64,000 nucleotides of DNA from Candidatus Melainabacteria bacterium MEL.A1 (GCA_001765415.1 CP017245.1:1302001-1366000), one strand, 5' to 3'. Counted from the first letter of the stretch, positions 8,024-16,654 are shown. The notes: generated by a model not told the origin, from the letters alone. Program-made: numbers and translations.

Positions 8024-8144
8024 ATTAATAGAGAGGTGAAACTCATCTCTGATGGGGCTTTTGGCGGTATGCTCGTCACGGTTACCATGCTTGGGTAAGA
8101 TATTTTAATTGTGGAGATTTTATAAATTGTTTAGAAGTAGGGAT

Positions 8145-8348
8145 ATGGGCAGAGCAGTTGCAGTGAGAAGATGGACACCAACAGCTCTTGAATGTTACAA
8201 AAGAGGTTGCAATTGCGAGGGATGTTTTTATAGAGATTTCTTTAGCGGTTCTTCTCAAAAGTGCCAAATGAAGGCCTCTGTGCTTGAATTGGTGCGTGTT
8301 ATAGGTACTCCTAATGTTGAGTTGCAACAATTCATTATTGAAGATTAG
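8145..8348 (+). CDS. Small cysteine-rich protein of unknown function
   Basis: A 67-residue basic protein that I cannot assign. It has five Cys (positions 17, 22, 24, 27, 40) in the arrangement CYKRGCNCEGCFY...KCQMK, suggesting a bound metal or Fe-S cluster, followed by a helical LELVRVIGTPNVELQQFI tail. The ATG at 8145 has TAGGGAT before it; a TTG at 8109 would add 12 residues. A good promoter lies at 7996-8023 and the leader is unusually long. Its open frame, promoter and neighbouring hpf on the same strand support a real gene. Confidence 0.6.
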   Translation: MGRAVAVRRWTPTALECYKRGCNCEGCFYRDFFSGSSQKCQMKASVLELVRVIGTPNVELQQFIIED

Positions 8349-8463
8349 TTTTTAGAAATTTTGATTTTTAGCCCGAAAGAGTATATAAATTCTAAATTGG
8401 GGCTTTAAAAATCAAGTTGTATGTGTTATAATATACAAGCAGTATGTTATATGGAGGTTCAAC

Positions 8464-8811
8464 ATGCACATTTATGTAAACGGAAGAAACATTGAAATCA
8501 CTGACGCTATCAAAGCTTATGTGAAAGAAAAAGTAGGCAAAGTTGCTGCTCATTACGACCAAATTCAAGGTATTGATGTAGTGCTTTCAGTTATCAAAAA
8601 CCCATCAGCTTCCGGCAAACACGTTGCAGAAGTTAGTTGTAAAATGGCTACAGGTGTAGTTCGTTGTGAAGAAGCTGCTGATTCTATGTATGAAAGCATC
8701 GACTTATTAGCTGACAAACTAGCAAGACAAGTACAAAAATTTAAAGACAAAAGTGTAGGTTCTGACAAAGCTTCTATCAGAACAGAAGCTAAAGTAGAGG
8801 ATGCTGAATAA
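8464..8811 (+). CDS. hpf: Ribosome hibernation-promoting factor (HPF/RaiA family, short form)
   Basis: A 115-residue protein of the HPF/YfiA family, which binds the decoding region of idle 30S/70S ribosomes. MHIYVNGRNIEITDAIKAYVKEKV at the start and the DLLADKLARQVQKFKDK helix near residue 78-95 are typical; the rest of the fold (alternating strands between) is visible as VVLSVI and HVAEVSCKM. It lacks the long-form C-terminal dimerisation domain, ending in a short acidic tail. GGAGG precedes the ATG by 8 nt, TATAAT is at 8427-8432, and a clear terminator follows at 8841. Confidence 0.92.
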   Translation: MHIYVNGRNIEITDAIKAYVKEKVGKVAAHYDQIQGIDVVLSVIKNPSASGKHVAEVSCKMATGVVRCEEAADSMYESIDLLADKLARQVQKFKDKSVGSDKASIRTEAKVEDAE

Positions 8812-8840
8812 CTTTAAATAGATGTATTAAAAAGCATGAA

Positions 8841-8870
8841 AAGGATACCGATTTGTGGTATCCTTTTTTT
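8841..8870 (+). terminator. Rho-independent terminator of hpf
   Basis: AAGGATACC/GGTATCCTT stem with a 7-nt loop, followed by T7. Confidence 0.9.
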
Positions 8871-8885
8871 ATTTGGTTTTTGGTT

Positions 8886-8891
8886 TATAAT
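8886..8891 (+). promoter_or_regulatory. -10 element of the GT2 gene, leaderless geometry
   Basis: TATAAT ends 6 nt before the ATG at 8898; no SD. Confidence 0.6.
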
Positions 8892-8897
8892 TAAAAT

Positions 8898-9683
8898 ATG
8901 ATTAATAATAAAAAAGTAGTTATAATAATGCCTGCATATAATGCAGAAAAAACCTTGAAACAAACTTATGATGAGATTTATAAGGATTTTGTAGACGAGG
9001 TAATCCTTGTTGACGATAATTCGCAGGATAATACAAAACTTGTATCTAAAGAATTAAATATTACAACAATTGTTCATAAACACAACAAGGGTTATGGTGG
9101 AAATCAAAAATCTTGTTATAAAGCAGCGTTGAAAGCAGGTGCAGACATTGTCGTAATGTTACATCCTGATTATCAATATACGCCGAAACTTATTCCGGCA
9201 ATAGTTTGTATGATGGCATTCGGACAATATGATGCAGTTTTGGCATCAAGAATGCTCGGAAATTCTGCCTTAAAAGGAGGAATGCCGATGTATAAGTTTA
9301 TTTCAAATAAATTTTTGACTGCGTTTGAAAATATTTTTACCGGTGAAAAATTAACTGAATATCATACAGGATTTAGAGGCTTTACAAGAGAAGTTTTAGA
9401 AAAATTACCTTTGGCGGAATGTGATGACGATTTTATTTTTGATAATGAAATGATTGCATTGTTGTTTTATAATAATTTCAATATTGGCGAAGTTTCTTGC
9501 CCGACAAAATATTTTAAAGAAGCATCTTCAATAAACTTTATGCGTTCATGCAAATATGGTTTGGGAGTTCTTGCCGTTAGCTTGAAATACAGATTAGCAA
9601 AAATGGGCATAAAAACCAAAATATTTAAACCAAATGCAAAGAAATTGGATTTATCAACAGAGATTGAATATTATTTTAAATAA
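8898..9683 (+). CDS. Family 2 glycosyltransferase (DPM1/GtrB-like)
   Basis: A 261-residue GT-A fold glycosyltransferase. Residues 7-12 (VIIMPAYNAEKTL) open the nucleotide-binding strand, VILVDDNSQDNT near residue 38 is the first acidic motif, and VMLHPDYQYTPK near residue 92 replaces the usual DxD region. GFRGFTREVL near residue 158 matches polyprenyl-phosphate sugar transferases. No C-terminal membrane span is visible, so it probably acts at the cytoplasmic membrane face, loading a sugar onto a lipid carrier or glycan; donor and acceptor cannot be predicted. It appears to be its own transcription unit, flanked by hairpins at 8841 and 9708. Confidence 0.85.
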   Translation: MINNKKVVIIMPAYNAEKTLKQTYDEIYKDFVDEVILVDDNSQDNTKLVSKELNITTIVHKHNKGYGGNQKSCYKAALKAGADIVVMLHPDYQYTPKLIPAIVCMMAFGQYDAVLASRMLGNSALKGGMPMYKFISNKFLTAFENIFTGEKLTEYHTGFRGFTREVLEKLPLAECDDDFIFDNEMIALLFYNNFNIGEVSCPTKYFKEASSINFMRSCKYGLGVLAVSLKYRLAKMGIKTKIFKPNAKKLDLSTEIEYYFK

Positions 9684-9707
9684 ATATTGATAGTAGTATA
9701 AACACAC

Positions 9708-9736
9708 AATAGCCACGCTATAATGGCGTGGCTATT
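9708..9736. terminator. Hairpin between the GT2 gene and the glk remnant
   Basis: A perfect 11-bp stem AATAGCCACGC/GCGTGGCTATT with a 7-nt loop but no strong T-run on either strand. Confidence 0.6.
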
Positions 9737-9758
9737 AATGTTAAAATTTAGGTTATAG

Positions 9759-9949
9759 TTAGCTTTCTATCAACAAGCTTGCACCGATTACTCCAGCGGT
9801 GTTTCCTAGCTCTGCCGGAACTACATCTACTGCTGAACCTGCGATTTTCATGTCACATTTCTGCACGTGTAGGAACAGAGTTTGAATATTTAATCTGCCC
9901 TTTATCATTAACAAGAGCTAACTTAACATTTGTACCACCAACATCAAAA
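9759..9949 (-). pseudogene. Scrambled glucokinase remnant: glk 3' end joined to glk 5' end
   Basis: 9759-9850 is nearly identical to the last 90 bp of the intact glk at 11266-11357, including its stop, and 9857-9949 is nearly identical to the glk 5' region around 12105-12197. About 750 bp of the middle of the gene is missing at the junction 9851-9856, and the start codon is absent. It cannot encode a kinase. With the intact gene it brackets the prepilin and the XRE gene. High identity suggests a recent event. Confidence 0.9.
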
Positions 9950-9976
9950 CAGAAGTTAATTGATATCCCAATAATA

Positions 9977-10762
9977 TTACTTTTCTTTGCAAGAATGCTT
10001 TCCGGTCCAACTCAAATCAGAACAATGCAAATAGTCCATATTTTCATTTATTATAACCCAAGCAGTACAGCCATTACCATTTGCATACTCATTTTTTGCA
10101 GCCACACTACATCTTTTAGAAAATGCATATTCCGTATTATCACTTGATGAACCTGCAGGAATAATCCCATATTTTGTTACATAAAACAAAAAGAAGTCTT
10201 TCCCGAACGTATTTGGACCCTTGCTACCGTTAATATCAACATGCAAACCTCCACAAATATTTTTTAATTGTTCTGTATCCCCAGCAGTATCCGTTTTATA
10301 TTTACATTCCTTACTATTCAAAAAAAATGAAACTGCCTCTCCATCACTTAAAACAAATCTTGTATGCCCAGTTCCAATTCTACCAAAGTTTGTTTCTGTT
10401 ATTCCGGTTAATGACTTATATAAAGCATCTGGGAAACAACCTGCTTTATCGTGGTTACAATCTTGTATAATCTTTAAATATGGCTTCATATTACTCATAA
10501 ATTCATCTGCGCCATAGCCATCAGAAGTTTTTTCTGTAGCCCAATCCTCGGGTTCTACTCCTTGTGATTTGGCTAAATTAAATGCTTGTGACATCGTTGA
10601 ATAGAATTTTTTAAGGGTGACAACCGTCTGTTTTTCTTTATAACTCTGAATTAAACTGGGAATTGTCATTGCCGAAACAACACCGATAATTCCTAAAGTA
10701 ATTAAAACTTCCGCCAAAGTAAATGCAAATTTTTGTACATTGTTAGATAAATTCATATTCAT
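9977..10762 (-). CDS. Type IV pilin-like / type II pseudopilin-like protein
   Basis: A 261-residue protein whose first 40 residues hold a class III signal: short basic leader, then FAFTLAEVLITLGIIGVVSAMTIP, the hydrophobic assembly helix with Glu at +5 of the mature chain. Prepilin peptidase would cut before the Phe. The globular part holds several Cys and a predicted exposed loop; it is unrelated to well-known major pilins. GGAG lies before the ATG at 10762, and a second in-frame ATG follows two codons later. It lies between the intact glk and a glk remnant, so it may have arrived by duplication or insertion. Pseudopilin, minor pilin or DNA-uptake roles are all possible. Confidence 0.82.
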   Translation of the reverse strand: MNMNLSNNVQKFAFTLAEVLITLGIIGVVSAMTIPSLIQSYKEKQTVVTLKKFYSTMSQAFNLAKSQGVEPEDWATEKTSDGYGADEFMSNMKPYLKIIQDCNHDKAGCFPDALYKSLTGITETNFGRIGTGHTRFVLSDGEAVSFFLNSKECKYKTDTAGDTEQLKNICGGLHVDINGSKGPNTFGKDFFLFYVTKYGIIPAGSSSDNTEYAFSKRCSVAAKNEYANGNGCTAWVIINENMDYLHCSDLSWTGKHSCKEK

Positions 10763-10877
10763 GCTAAAACTCCGATAAATTATATCACTATAGTGGCATG
10801 CAAAAACAGTTTTGTCAATAAAAAAAGATATAATAAATCATAACAAGGTGTATCTATATATTGTATATTTATAAATT

Positions 10878-11183
10878 ATGGAAAGTATAAAAATTTTGTT
10901 TGGGAAAAGAGTAAAGGAGCTAAGAAAACAACACTCCTACACACAAGAGCGTTTAGCTGAACTTGTCGGAATTGACACAAGAAATCTTATAAAAATTGAA
11001 AATGGTCAAACCTTTCCAAGAGCAAACACTTTAGACAAATTAATAGAAGTTTTTTCCATTACTCCTGATGAAATCTTAAAAATGGGGCATCTTGAAAATA
11101 TTGAAGTTTTAAAACAAAAAATAATTGAAAAATTAAATAATGATGAAAAACTTGTGAAAATGGTATATAAACTGTTATTTTAA
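10878..11183 (+). CDS. XRE-family helix-turn-helix regulator
   Basis: A 101-residue protein with an N-terminal Cro/CI HTH: VKELRKQHSYTQERLAELVG, then a recognition helix DTRNLIKIENGQTFPR, and a C-terminal helical stretch (residues 70-101) that may dimerise. It is divergent from the prepilin with about 115 bp between starts, so it could regulate itself or the prepilin gene. No SD is visible; a TATATT hexamer lies 8 nt before the ATG. A terminator follows immediately. Confidence 0.85.
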   Translation: MESIKILFGKRVKELRKQHSYTQERLAELVGIDTRNLIKIENGQTFPRANTLDKLIEVFSITPDEILKMGHLENIEVLKQKIIEKLNNDEKLVKMVYKLLF

Positions 11184-11187
11184 GATT

Positions 11188-11222
11188 AAAAAAGGGAAAA
11201 TACGCTTGAACTTTCCCTTTTT
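11188..11222. terminator. Bidirectional terminator between the XRE gene and glk
   Basis: AAAAAAGGGAAA/TTTCCCTTTTT stem; T-runs on both strands suit the two converging genes. Confidence 0.8.
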
Positions 11223-11265
11223 GCTTTAAATATATTGCATAAATTTTCAATCAAATTTAATAATT

Positions 11266-12219
11266 TTAGCTTTCTATCAACAAGCTTGCACCGATTACTC
11301 CAGCGGTGTTTCCTAGTTCTGCCGGAACTACATCTACTGCTGAACCTGCGATTTTCATAGCTCGTTTTCTTAAAGTTTCTTTTAATGGGTTAATCAAGAA
11401 GTCGCCAGCATCTGCAACTCCACCTCCAACTATGATTTTTTCCGGATTAAGCAAATTTACAACACTTGCCATGCCAAAACCGATATATTCACCCATAATT
11501 GTGAAAATTCTTTGAGCAACCGGATCGCCTGCATTTGCAGCTTTACAAACAATGTACGGTGTGATAGGTGCGCCATTTGCGATTTCTCTGAATTTTGCAG
11601 ACTTGCCGCCTTTGATATAATCTTCTGCCATTGCAACAATTGATGGACCTGAGGCAAAAGCTTCTAAACAACCTTCATCTCCGCAACCGCATAAAGGGCC
11701 GCCGTGCATTTGAAGTTTTATATGCCCGATTTCACCTGCAGCATTTGATGCTCCACGAACAAGTTTCCCGTTGATAATCAAGCCAGAACCAATACCTGTT
11801 CCAACTGTTATGCAGATTAAATTTTCGCAACCTTTACCTGCACCATAATTAAGTTCGCCTAATGCGGCACATCTTACGTCATTATCAACACGAGTTGGAA
11901 TATGAAATTCATCTTCGATTAGCTTTGCAATTGGAACTTCAACCCAACCAGGAATATTTGGAGCATTTCTTACAATGCCCGCTTTATAATCAACTTGTCC
12001 CGGAAAACCAAATCCAATACCTTCAATATCTTTTGTATCAAGTTTAGTTTCTTTTAATAAATCATATATAGCTTGTTTGATGTTTTCAACAGTGTATTCA
12101 TACCCCATTTCTGCACGTGTAGGAACAGAGTTTGAATATTTAATCTGCCCTTTATCATTAACAAGAGCTAACTTAACATTTGTACCACCAACATCAATAC
12201 CAATTCTATTTTTAACCAT
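11266..12219 (-). CDS. glk: ROK-family glucokinase
   Basis: Phosphorylates glucose to glucose 6-phosphate at the entry of glycolysis. The 317-residue product has the ATP phosphate-binding motif GIDVGGTNVKLAL at residues 7-19, the catalytic region VDNDVRCAALGE near residue 110, and the ROK zinc site block GPLCGCGDEGCLEAFAS (CxCGxxGCxE) near residue 178. AGGGAGA precedes the ATG. A partial scrambled copy lies at 9759-9949. Substrate could also be another hexose, as ROK kinases are broad. The neighbouring PPi-PFK on the other strand fits a glycolytic context. Confidence 0.9.
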   Translation of the reverse strand: MVKNRIGIDVGGTNVKLALVNDKGQIKYSNSVPTRAEMGYEYTVENIKQAIYDLLKETKLDTKDIEGIGFGFPGQVDYKAGIVRNAPNIPGWVEVPIAKLIEDEFHIPTRVDNDVRCAALGELNYGAGKGCENLICITVGTGIGSGLIINGKLVRGASNAAGEIGHIKLQMHGGPLCGCGDEGCLEAFASGPSIVAMAEDYIKGGKSAKFREIANGAPITPYIVCKAANAGDPVAQRIFTIMGEYIGFGMASVVNLLNPEKIIVGGGVADAGDFLINPLKETLRKRAMKIAGSAVDVVPAELGNTAGVIGASLLIES

Positions 12220-12365
12220 ACTATTTCTCCCTTTGACTGATAGGTATATTGTAGCATGAAAATTATATTTGATATGCTATTTAAAAGTTTCTAAATTTCT
12301 TTTTTCTCGTTTTTATAGTAAACTGTTTGTTGTAAATGGTATTACTTAATATAAGGAAGAAAAAT

Positions 12366-14048
12366 ATGGAAAAACTTTCACCGTTACAAATCGAAAGATT
12401 AAAGTATCAGCCAAAACTTCCATCTAGCCTTGCTGAAGGTATTAATAGCTTGGAAATGGCTGAAGGTTCTGCTACTCAATCAGTTAGAGATCAAGAACAA
12501 ATTCAAGAGTTATTCAAAAATACTTACGGAAAACCTGTTGTTACTTTCAAACATTCTACAATGTCTAAAGAAGCAGGTATTAGAAACGTTGGTGTAATCC
12601 TTTCAGGTGGTCAAGCTCCTGGCGGTCACAACGTAATTGCCGGTTTATATGACGCTTTGAAACAAGCTAATTCAGCTAACAAGTTATACGGTTTCTTAGG
12701 CGGTCCATCAGGTATTATTGATGGTAAATATGTTGAATTTGATGACAAATTTATCGACGCTTACAGAAACACTGGTGGTTTTGATATTATCGGTTCTGGT
12801 AGAACAAAACTTGAAACAGAAGAACAATTCGAAAAATCATTGGCTGTTTGTAAAAAATTAAACATTTCTGCCGTTGTAATTATTGGTGGAGATGATTCAA
12901 ACACTAACGCAGCACTTTTGGCTGAATGGTTTGTTAAACATAATGCAGGAATTCAAGTTATCGGTTGTCCTAAAACAATTGATGGTGATTTGAAAAATGA
13001 TCAAATTGAAATTTCTTTCGGGTTCGATACTGCAACAAAAACTTATGCAGAACTTATTGGTAATATTGAACGTGATGCAAATTCTGCTAAAAAATATTGG
13101 CACTTTGTAAAAATCATGGGTAGAAGTGCTTCTCACGTAGCTCTAGAAGCTGCTTTGCAAACTCAACCAAATATCACTTTGATTTCAGAAGAAGTTGAAG
13201 AAAAGAAAATGTCTTTGGAAAGCATTATTAACTATATGTGCGACATTATTGTTAAACGTGCTGATATGGGCAAAAACTTTGGTATTGCAGTAATTCCTGA
13301 AGGATTGATTGAATTTATTCCTGAAATGAAATCAATGATTGCAAACCTAAACGATATTATGGCATCATTGGAAAACGATTCAGCATTTGTTAACGCAACT
13401 ACAATTCGTGACAAATTTGATATCGTTGAAAACAGACTTGAAGCTAATAATGCTAAAGTTTACGCATCACTTCCTGTTTTAATTAAAGGTCAATTGCTTG
13501 CTGATCGTGATCCACACGGAAACGTTCAAGTTTCAAAAATTGAAACTGAAAAACTTTTAATTGAAATGATTTCAACAAGATTGGAAGAATTGAAATCTCA
13601 AGGTGAATTTATTGGTAAATTCAATGCACAATCTCACTTCTTTGGATATGAAGGAAGATGCGCATTCCCTTCAAACTTTGATGCAGATTATTGCTATTCA
13701 TTAGGCTTTAACGCATTTGCATTAATCAGCTTTGGTTTGACTGGTTATTTGTCATCAGTAAGAAATTTGACTGCTTCTGCATCTGAATGGGTTGCTGGCG
13801 GTATTCCTCTTACAATGATGATGAATATGGAAAAACGTCACGGTGAAATGAAACCGGTTATCCAAAAAGCATTAGTAAAACTTGATGGACCTGTTTTCAA
13901 ACAACTTGAAGACAACAGAGAAGACTGGGCAATGAATGACAGATATTTATTCCCAGGTGCTATCCAATACTTTGGACCATCTTGCGTATGCGACGTAACA
14001 ACTTGCACACTTCAATTAGAAAGAGCAAAACAATTAGTTAATGCGTAA
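12366..14048 (+). CDS. pfp: Diphosphate-fructose-6-phosphate 1-phosphotransferase (PPi-PFK)
   Basis: A 560-residue long-form PFK, of the plant/spirochaete PPi-dependent type (longer than the ~320-residue ATP enzyme). Seen motifs: [14 protein letters not shown] near residue 75, [12 protein letters not shown] near residue 175, and [11 protein letters not shown] near residue 205. The second Asp of GGDD and the Lys of PKTIDGD are the classical markers of PPi rather than ATP use. It interconverts fructose 6-phosphate and fructose 1,6-bisphosphate reversibly and saves ATP. AAGGAAG lies before the ATG at 12366; the frame extends 10 codons upstream, but without an SD. A terminator follows at 14071. 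Confidence 0.92.
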   Translation: MEKLSPLQIERLKYQPKLPSSLAEGINSLEMAEGSATQSVRDQEQIQELFKNTYGKPVVTFKHSTMSKEAGIRNVGVILSGGQAPGGHNVIAGLYDALKQANSANKLYGFLGGPSGIIDGKYVEFDDKFIDAYRNTGGFDIIGSGRTKLETEEQFEKSLAVCKKLNISAVVIIGGDDSNTNAALLAEWFVKHNAGIQVIGCPKTIDGDLKNDQIEISFGFDTATKTYAELIGNIERDANSAKKYWHFVKIMGRSASHVALEAALQTQPNITLISEEVEEKKMSLESIINYMCDIIVKRADMGKNFGIAVIPEGLIEFIPEMKSMIANLNDIMASLENDSAFVNATTIRDKFDIVENRLEANNAKVYASLPVLIKGQLLADRDPHGNVQVSKIETEKLLIEMISTRLEELKSQGEFIGKFNAQSHFFGYEGRCAFPSNFDADYCYSLGFNAFALISFGLTGYLSSVRNLTASASEWVAGGIPLTMMMNMEKRHGEMKPVIQKALVKLDGPVFKQLEDNREDWAMNDRYLFPGAIQYFGPSCVCDVTTCTLQLERAKQLVNA

Positions 14049-14070
14049 GATATTTTGAAATAATAAACCT

Positions 14071-14105
14071 AAAAGGCGGACTAAATTATTTAGTCTGCCT
14101 TTTTT
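14071..14105 (+). terminator. Rho-independent terminator of pfp
   Basis: AAAAGGCGGACTAAA/TTTAGTCTGCCTTTT stem with a 3-nt loop and T6. Confidence 0.9.
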
Positions 14106-14143
14106 ATTGTTGATTATTAAGTAATAAAGTTATATTAATAATA

Positions 14144-14172
14144 TTTACAAAAAGAATAATCGCTGATATAAT
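14144..14172 (+). promoter_or_regulatory. Strong promoter of the small hydrophobic peptide RNA
   Basis: TTTACA (14144-14149), 17-nt spacer, TG-extended TATAAT (14167-14172). Predicted transcription start near 14179. Confidence 0.7.
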
Positions 14173-14178
14173 TAATAT

Positions 14179-14375
14179 GTAGGGCTGGCACACTGCCACT
14201 TCGCCACACGCAATTTACGAAGAAATTGGGCGAAAGGAGGGCTAAGAACTATGATTGACAAAATAATAATGCTATTACTCTCATTTGCAATTGCAGTAAT
14301 AGCATTAAAAATTCAATCGTAGGGTGCGAAGTAGAGTCTTTAAGTCGGTTTACTCTAAAGGCTCTCGCCCTACAC
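14179..14375 (+). ncRNA. Structured RNA carrying a 23-residue peptide frame
   Basis: The predicted transcript folds into TGGCA/TGCCA (14185-14198), then TTCGCC/GGCGAA enclosing CAATT/AATTG (14200-14234), whose 3' arm touches the SD of the peptide. After the peptide stop come GAGTCTTTA/TAAAGGCTC and an outer GTAGGGTG/CGCCCTAC pairing. The ends are estimates. A tightly folded mRNA around a tiny membrane peptide is typical of type I toxin mRNAs. Confidence 0.5.
14251..14322 (+). CDS. 23-residue hydrophobic peptide, type I toxin-like
   Basis: The frame encodes MIDKIIMLLLSFAIA followed by VIALKIQS: one membrane span with Asp/Lys at the start and Lys near the end, as in the Fst/TxpA/holin-like small toxins. 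A perfect AAAGGAGG (14233-14240) lies 10 nt before the ATG and the promoter at 14144-14172 is one of the best in the window, so translation is likely. No antitoxin RNA promoter was recognised on the other strand. It could instead be a small membrane regulator. Confidence 0.5.
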   Translation: MIDKIIMLLLSFAIAVIALKIQS

Positions 14376-14418
14376 CTATATTATTTACGATTTTTCATGT
14401 TTTGTCAAGTGTTGTGGG

Positions 14419-15525
14419 TTAAATTATGAACTTGCCGTTTTCATAAATTAGTTTGTCATCAGCGTAGATTTGACCACCGTTTTTCATGTTTTTAATCATG
14501 TCCCAATGTAAACCGGATACATTTTTGCCACCGGTTTCAGGGTAAGATGCGCCTACTGCCATGTGTATTGAGCCACCGATTTTTTCGTCAAAAAGTATGT
14601 TGCCGGTAACTTCTTGAATTTCTTCATTCGTACCGATTGCAATTTCGCCGATACCTTTAGAACCTTCATCCATATTGAACATTGTTTCAAGGTAATCTTT
14701 TCCAGTTGCAGCATCAAATTTAACAATTTTTCCGTTTTCAATCCACAAATGAACTTTTGTCGCAGAATTTCCTCTATAATTTTGAGGAAAATCAAAGTAG
14801 ATTTCACCATTGATATCGTTTTCTACTGGAGATGTGAAAACTTCTCCATCAGGATAATTGTTTACACCTGAACAACTAATCCATTTTCTACCTTCTACTC
14901 CGAATGTAATGTCTGTTTTTTCGCCAACTATGCGAACTTTTTTAACGTTGTTTAAGTAATTTGCCCATTTAGTCTGTTTTTCGTCTAACTCTCTTAGTTT
15001 TGCAACAGGATTATCCAAATCAAGATAGCAAGATTTAAACAAAAATTCTGAATATTCATCAAAAGACATTTTCGCTTCTTGCGCAAGAGCATGCGTCGGA
15101 ACATCTGCAATAACCCAACTTGCTTCTCCTTTTGCGGTTCTGTCCATCAAAGTTTTTGACAAACCTTGAGATGCTTTTGAACGTTTTGCAAGTTTGGATA
15201 AATCAGCACGAGCCATATTTTTAGTGTTCATAGGAGCGCCAATTGAGATGAATTTGTTGACTGTTTCATATTCTAGTTTAATTATTGGGTCGATATATTC
15301 TAACTGTTCATTGTTTGCGTACTTGATGAAAATATTGGAAAAATCTTCAAAAGATGTGCGCAAAATTGGGTGTGCGCCTTTTTGAATAACTCTTTTATAA
15401 ATAGCTTTAACTAAATCTTTTGCATAAATACTTGTTGCTCTGATTTGTACTAAATCATCTTTTTGCACATTTGTTGAATAATCAACCAAAACTTCTGCAT
15501 ATTTGTCCCAAATTGTTTTTTGCAT
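14419..15525 (-). CDS. M29-family metallo-aminopeptidase
   Basis: A 368-residue cytosolic aminopeptidase of the M29 (AmpS/aminopeptidase T) family, which removes N-terminal residues from peptides using two divalent metals. Recognisable blocks: DGEVFTSPVENDINGEIYF near residue 230 (metal Glu), GIGEIAIGTN near 292, FDEKIGGSIHMAVGASYPETGG near 315 (Glu and His ligands), and HWDMI near 343. GAGGT precedes the ATG. Length is slightly below the usual 400-410, the N-terminal part being compact. Possibly its own unit: a 9-bp palindrome and a family A repeat separate it from lpxA. Confidence 0.88.
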   Translation of the reverse strand: MQKTIWDKYAEVLVDYSTNVQKDDLVQIRATSIYAKDLVKAIYKRVIQKGAHPILRTSFEDFSNIFIKYANNEQLEYIDPIIKLEYETVNKFISIGAPMNTKNMARADLSKLAKRSKASQGLSKTLMDRTAKGEASWVIADVPTHALAQEAKMSFDEYSEFLFKSCYLDLDNPVAKLRELDEKQTKWANYLNNVKKVRIVGEKTDITFGVEGRKWISCSGVNNYPDGEVFTSPVENDINGEIYFDFPQNYRGNSATKVHLWIENGKIVKFDAATGKDYLETMFNMDEGSKGIGEIAIGTNEEIQEVTGNILFDEKIGGSIHMAVGASYPETGGKNVSGLHWDMIKNMKNGGQIYADDKLIYENGKFII

Positions 15526-15553
15526 TTTTTACCTCGATTAATTATATATAAAT

Positions 15554-15573
15554 GGCGGGATAGGTATCCCGCC
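15554..15573. repeat. Perfect palindrome GGCGGGATA-GG-TATCCCGCC
   Basis: A GC-rich 9-bp inverted repeat, conspicuous in this AT-rich spacer, about 30 bp upstream of the aminopeptidase start. It may be a dispersed palindromic repeat or an operator. Confidence 0.5.
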
Positions 15574-15587
15574 CTACATTTAGAAAT

Positions 15588-15701
15588 GGTGAATAGTGAG
15601 AAGTGAATAGTGAATGGACCTTTACGTGCAGTAGCACAAAAATTATTTTTGAGCGGAGTGAACTAAATGAACCACTCACTGCTCACCATTCACAACTCAC
15701 T
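15588..15701. repeat. Family A inverted-repeat element (about 114 bp)
   Basis: Left arm of GTGAATA/GTGAGAA heptamers, right arm of the complementary CACTCAC/CATTCAC heptamers, and a centre containing GAGCGGAGTGAACTAAATGA. The centre resembles that of the element at 18395-18504 (GAACGTAGTGAGCTAAATGA), so these are copies of one miniature element. It lies just downstream of lpxA. Confidence 0.8.
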
Positions 15702-15706
15702 AAAAA

Positions 15707-16507
15707 TTATTCTAACGATTCATGACCGCTTTTATGAGATTTTAAAAGCACACCACGTTTAGATGTTTGAATAAAATCAATCATTTTTTCAATATATTCA
15801 TTCATTGGAATTTCTGCTTTAATTTTTTCAATAGCTTGAGTTGTGTTGTATTCTTCTGAAATCAATAATTTGAAAGCTTCATTAGTAGCTGTTCTAACTT
15901 CTTGAGAAACTCCACGACGTTTCATTGCAATTACGTTAAGTCCACGTGGAACAGGTGGTCTGCCTTCACCTTTAGAGTATGGAAGAATGTCTTGGCGAGA
16001 TGCTGAAAAACCGCTAATGATAGCCATATCACCAATTCTGATGTTTTGGTGGAATACACTCATGCCACCAACAAATGCGCCAAATCCAACATGAACGTGA
16101 CCGCCTAGAGTTACAAGGTTAGCCAAAATAACTTCGTCAGCCAAAACACAGTTGTGAGCGACGTGAGAACCAACCATTAACAAGCATTTTTTACCAATTC
16201 TTGTTGTGAAATCACCGCAAGCTGCACCTCTGTGAATAGTAACGTTTTCTTTAATAATTGTGCCATCACCGATAACTACTTTAGTTGCTTCACCTTTGTA
16301 GCCCAAATCTTGTGGTTCAGAACCGATTGTTGCGAATGGAGAAATTGTACAATCATCGCCAATTTCTGCAAACTCAATGTGAGCGTTTGAAATAACTCTT
16401 GTTCTGTGTCCAATTGTTACGTTTTCACCAATAACAACGTAAGGTCCGATGATTGCATCATCAGCGATTTTAGCCGTTGGGTGAATAATTGCGGTTTTAT
16501 CTATCAT
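15707..16507 (-). CDS. lpxA: UDP-N-acetylglucosamine O-acyltransferase
   Basis: LpxA puts the first acyl chain (from acyl-ACP) on UDP-GlcNAc in lipid A synthesis, in the cytosol. The 266-residue product begins IHPTAKIADDAIIGPYVVIG, the hexapeptide repeats of a left-handed beta helix, continues through HNCVLADEVILANLVTLGG with the catalytic-His region, and ends in the family's helical C-terminal domain. GAGGGA precedes the ATG. It is downstream of fabZ on the same strand but separated by about 590 bp holding a fragment gene and terminator, so it needs its own promoter. Confidence 0.93.
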   Translation of the reverse strand: MIDKTAIIHPTAKIADDAIIGPYVVIGENVTIGHRTRVISNAHIEFAEIGDDCTISPFATIGSEPQDLGYKGEATKVVIGDGTIIKENVTIHRGAACGDFTTRIGKKCLLMVGSHVAHNCVLADEVILANLVTLGGHVHVGFGAFVGGMSVFHQNIRIGDMAIISGFSASRQDILPYSKGEGRPPVPRGLNVIAMKRRGVSQEVRTATNEAFKLLISEEYNTTQAIEKIKAEIPMNEYIEKMIDFIQTSKRGVLLKSHKSGHESLE

Positions 16508-16654
16508 TTTTTTTCCCTCTTTATTAACCTCTGTATCTACTTATAACATGTTTGTCGGGAGTTTTTTTATCCTCTCTCTATATACATAACTATAAATACA
16601 ATTATAGTACAAATTACAAGGTATAACAATATTTTTATATTATTTTAATATTAA

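Noticed and set aside
8024-8110. SRP RNA (ffs) in the GC-richer leader
   Set aside because: The conserved GGAAG...AGCAGCC loop of SRP RNA is missing.
8082-8330. Reverse-strand frame over the Cys-rich gene
   Set aside because: No start signals, and the forward frame has a strong promoter.
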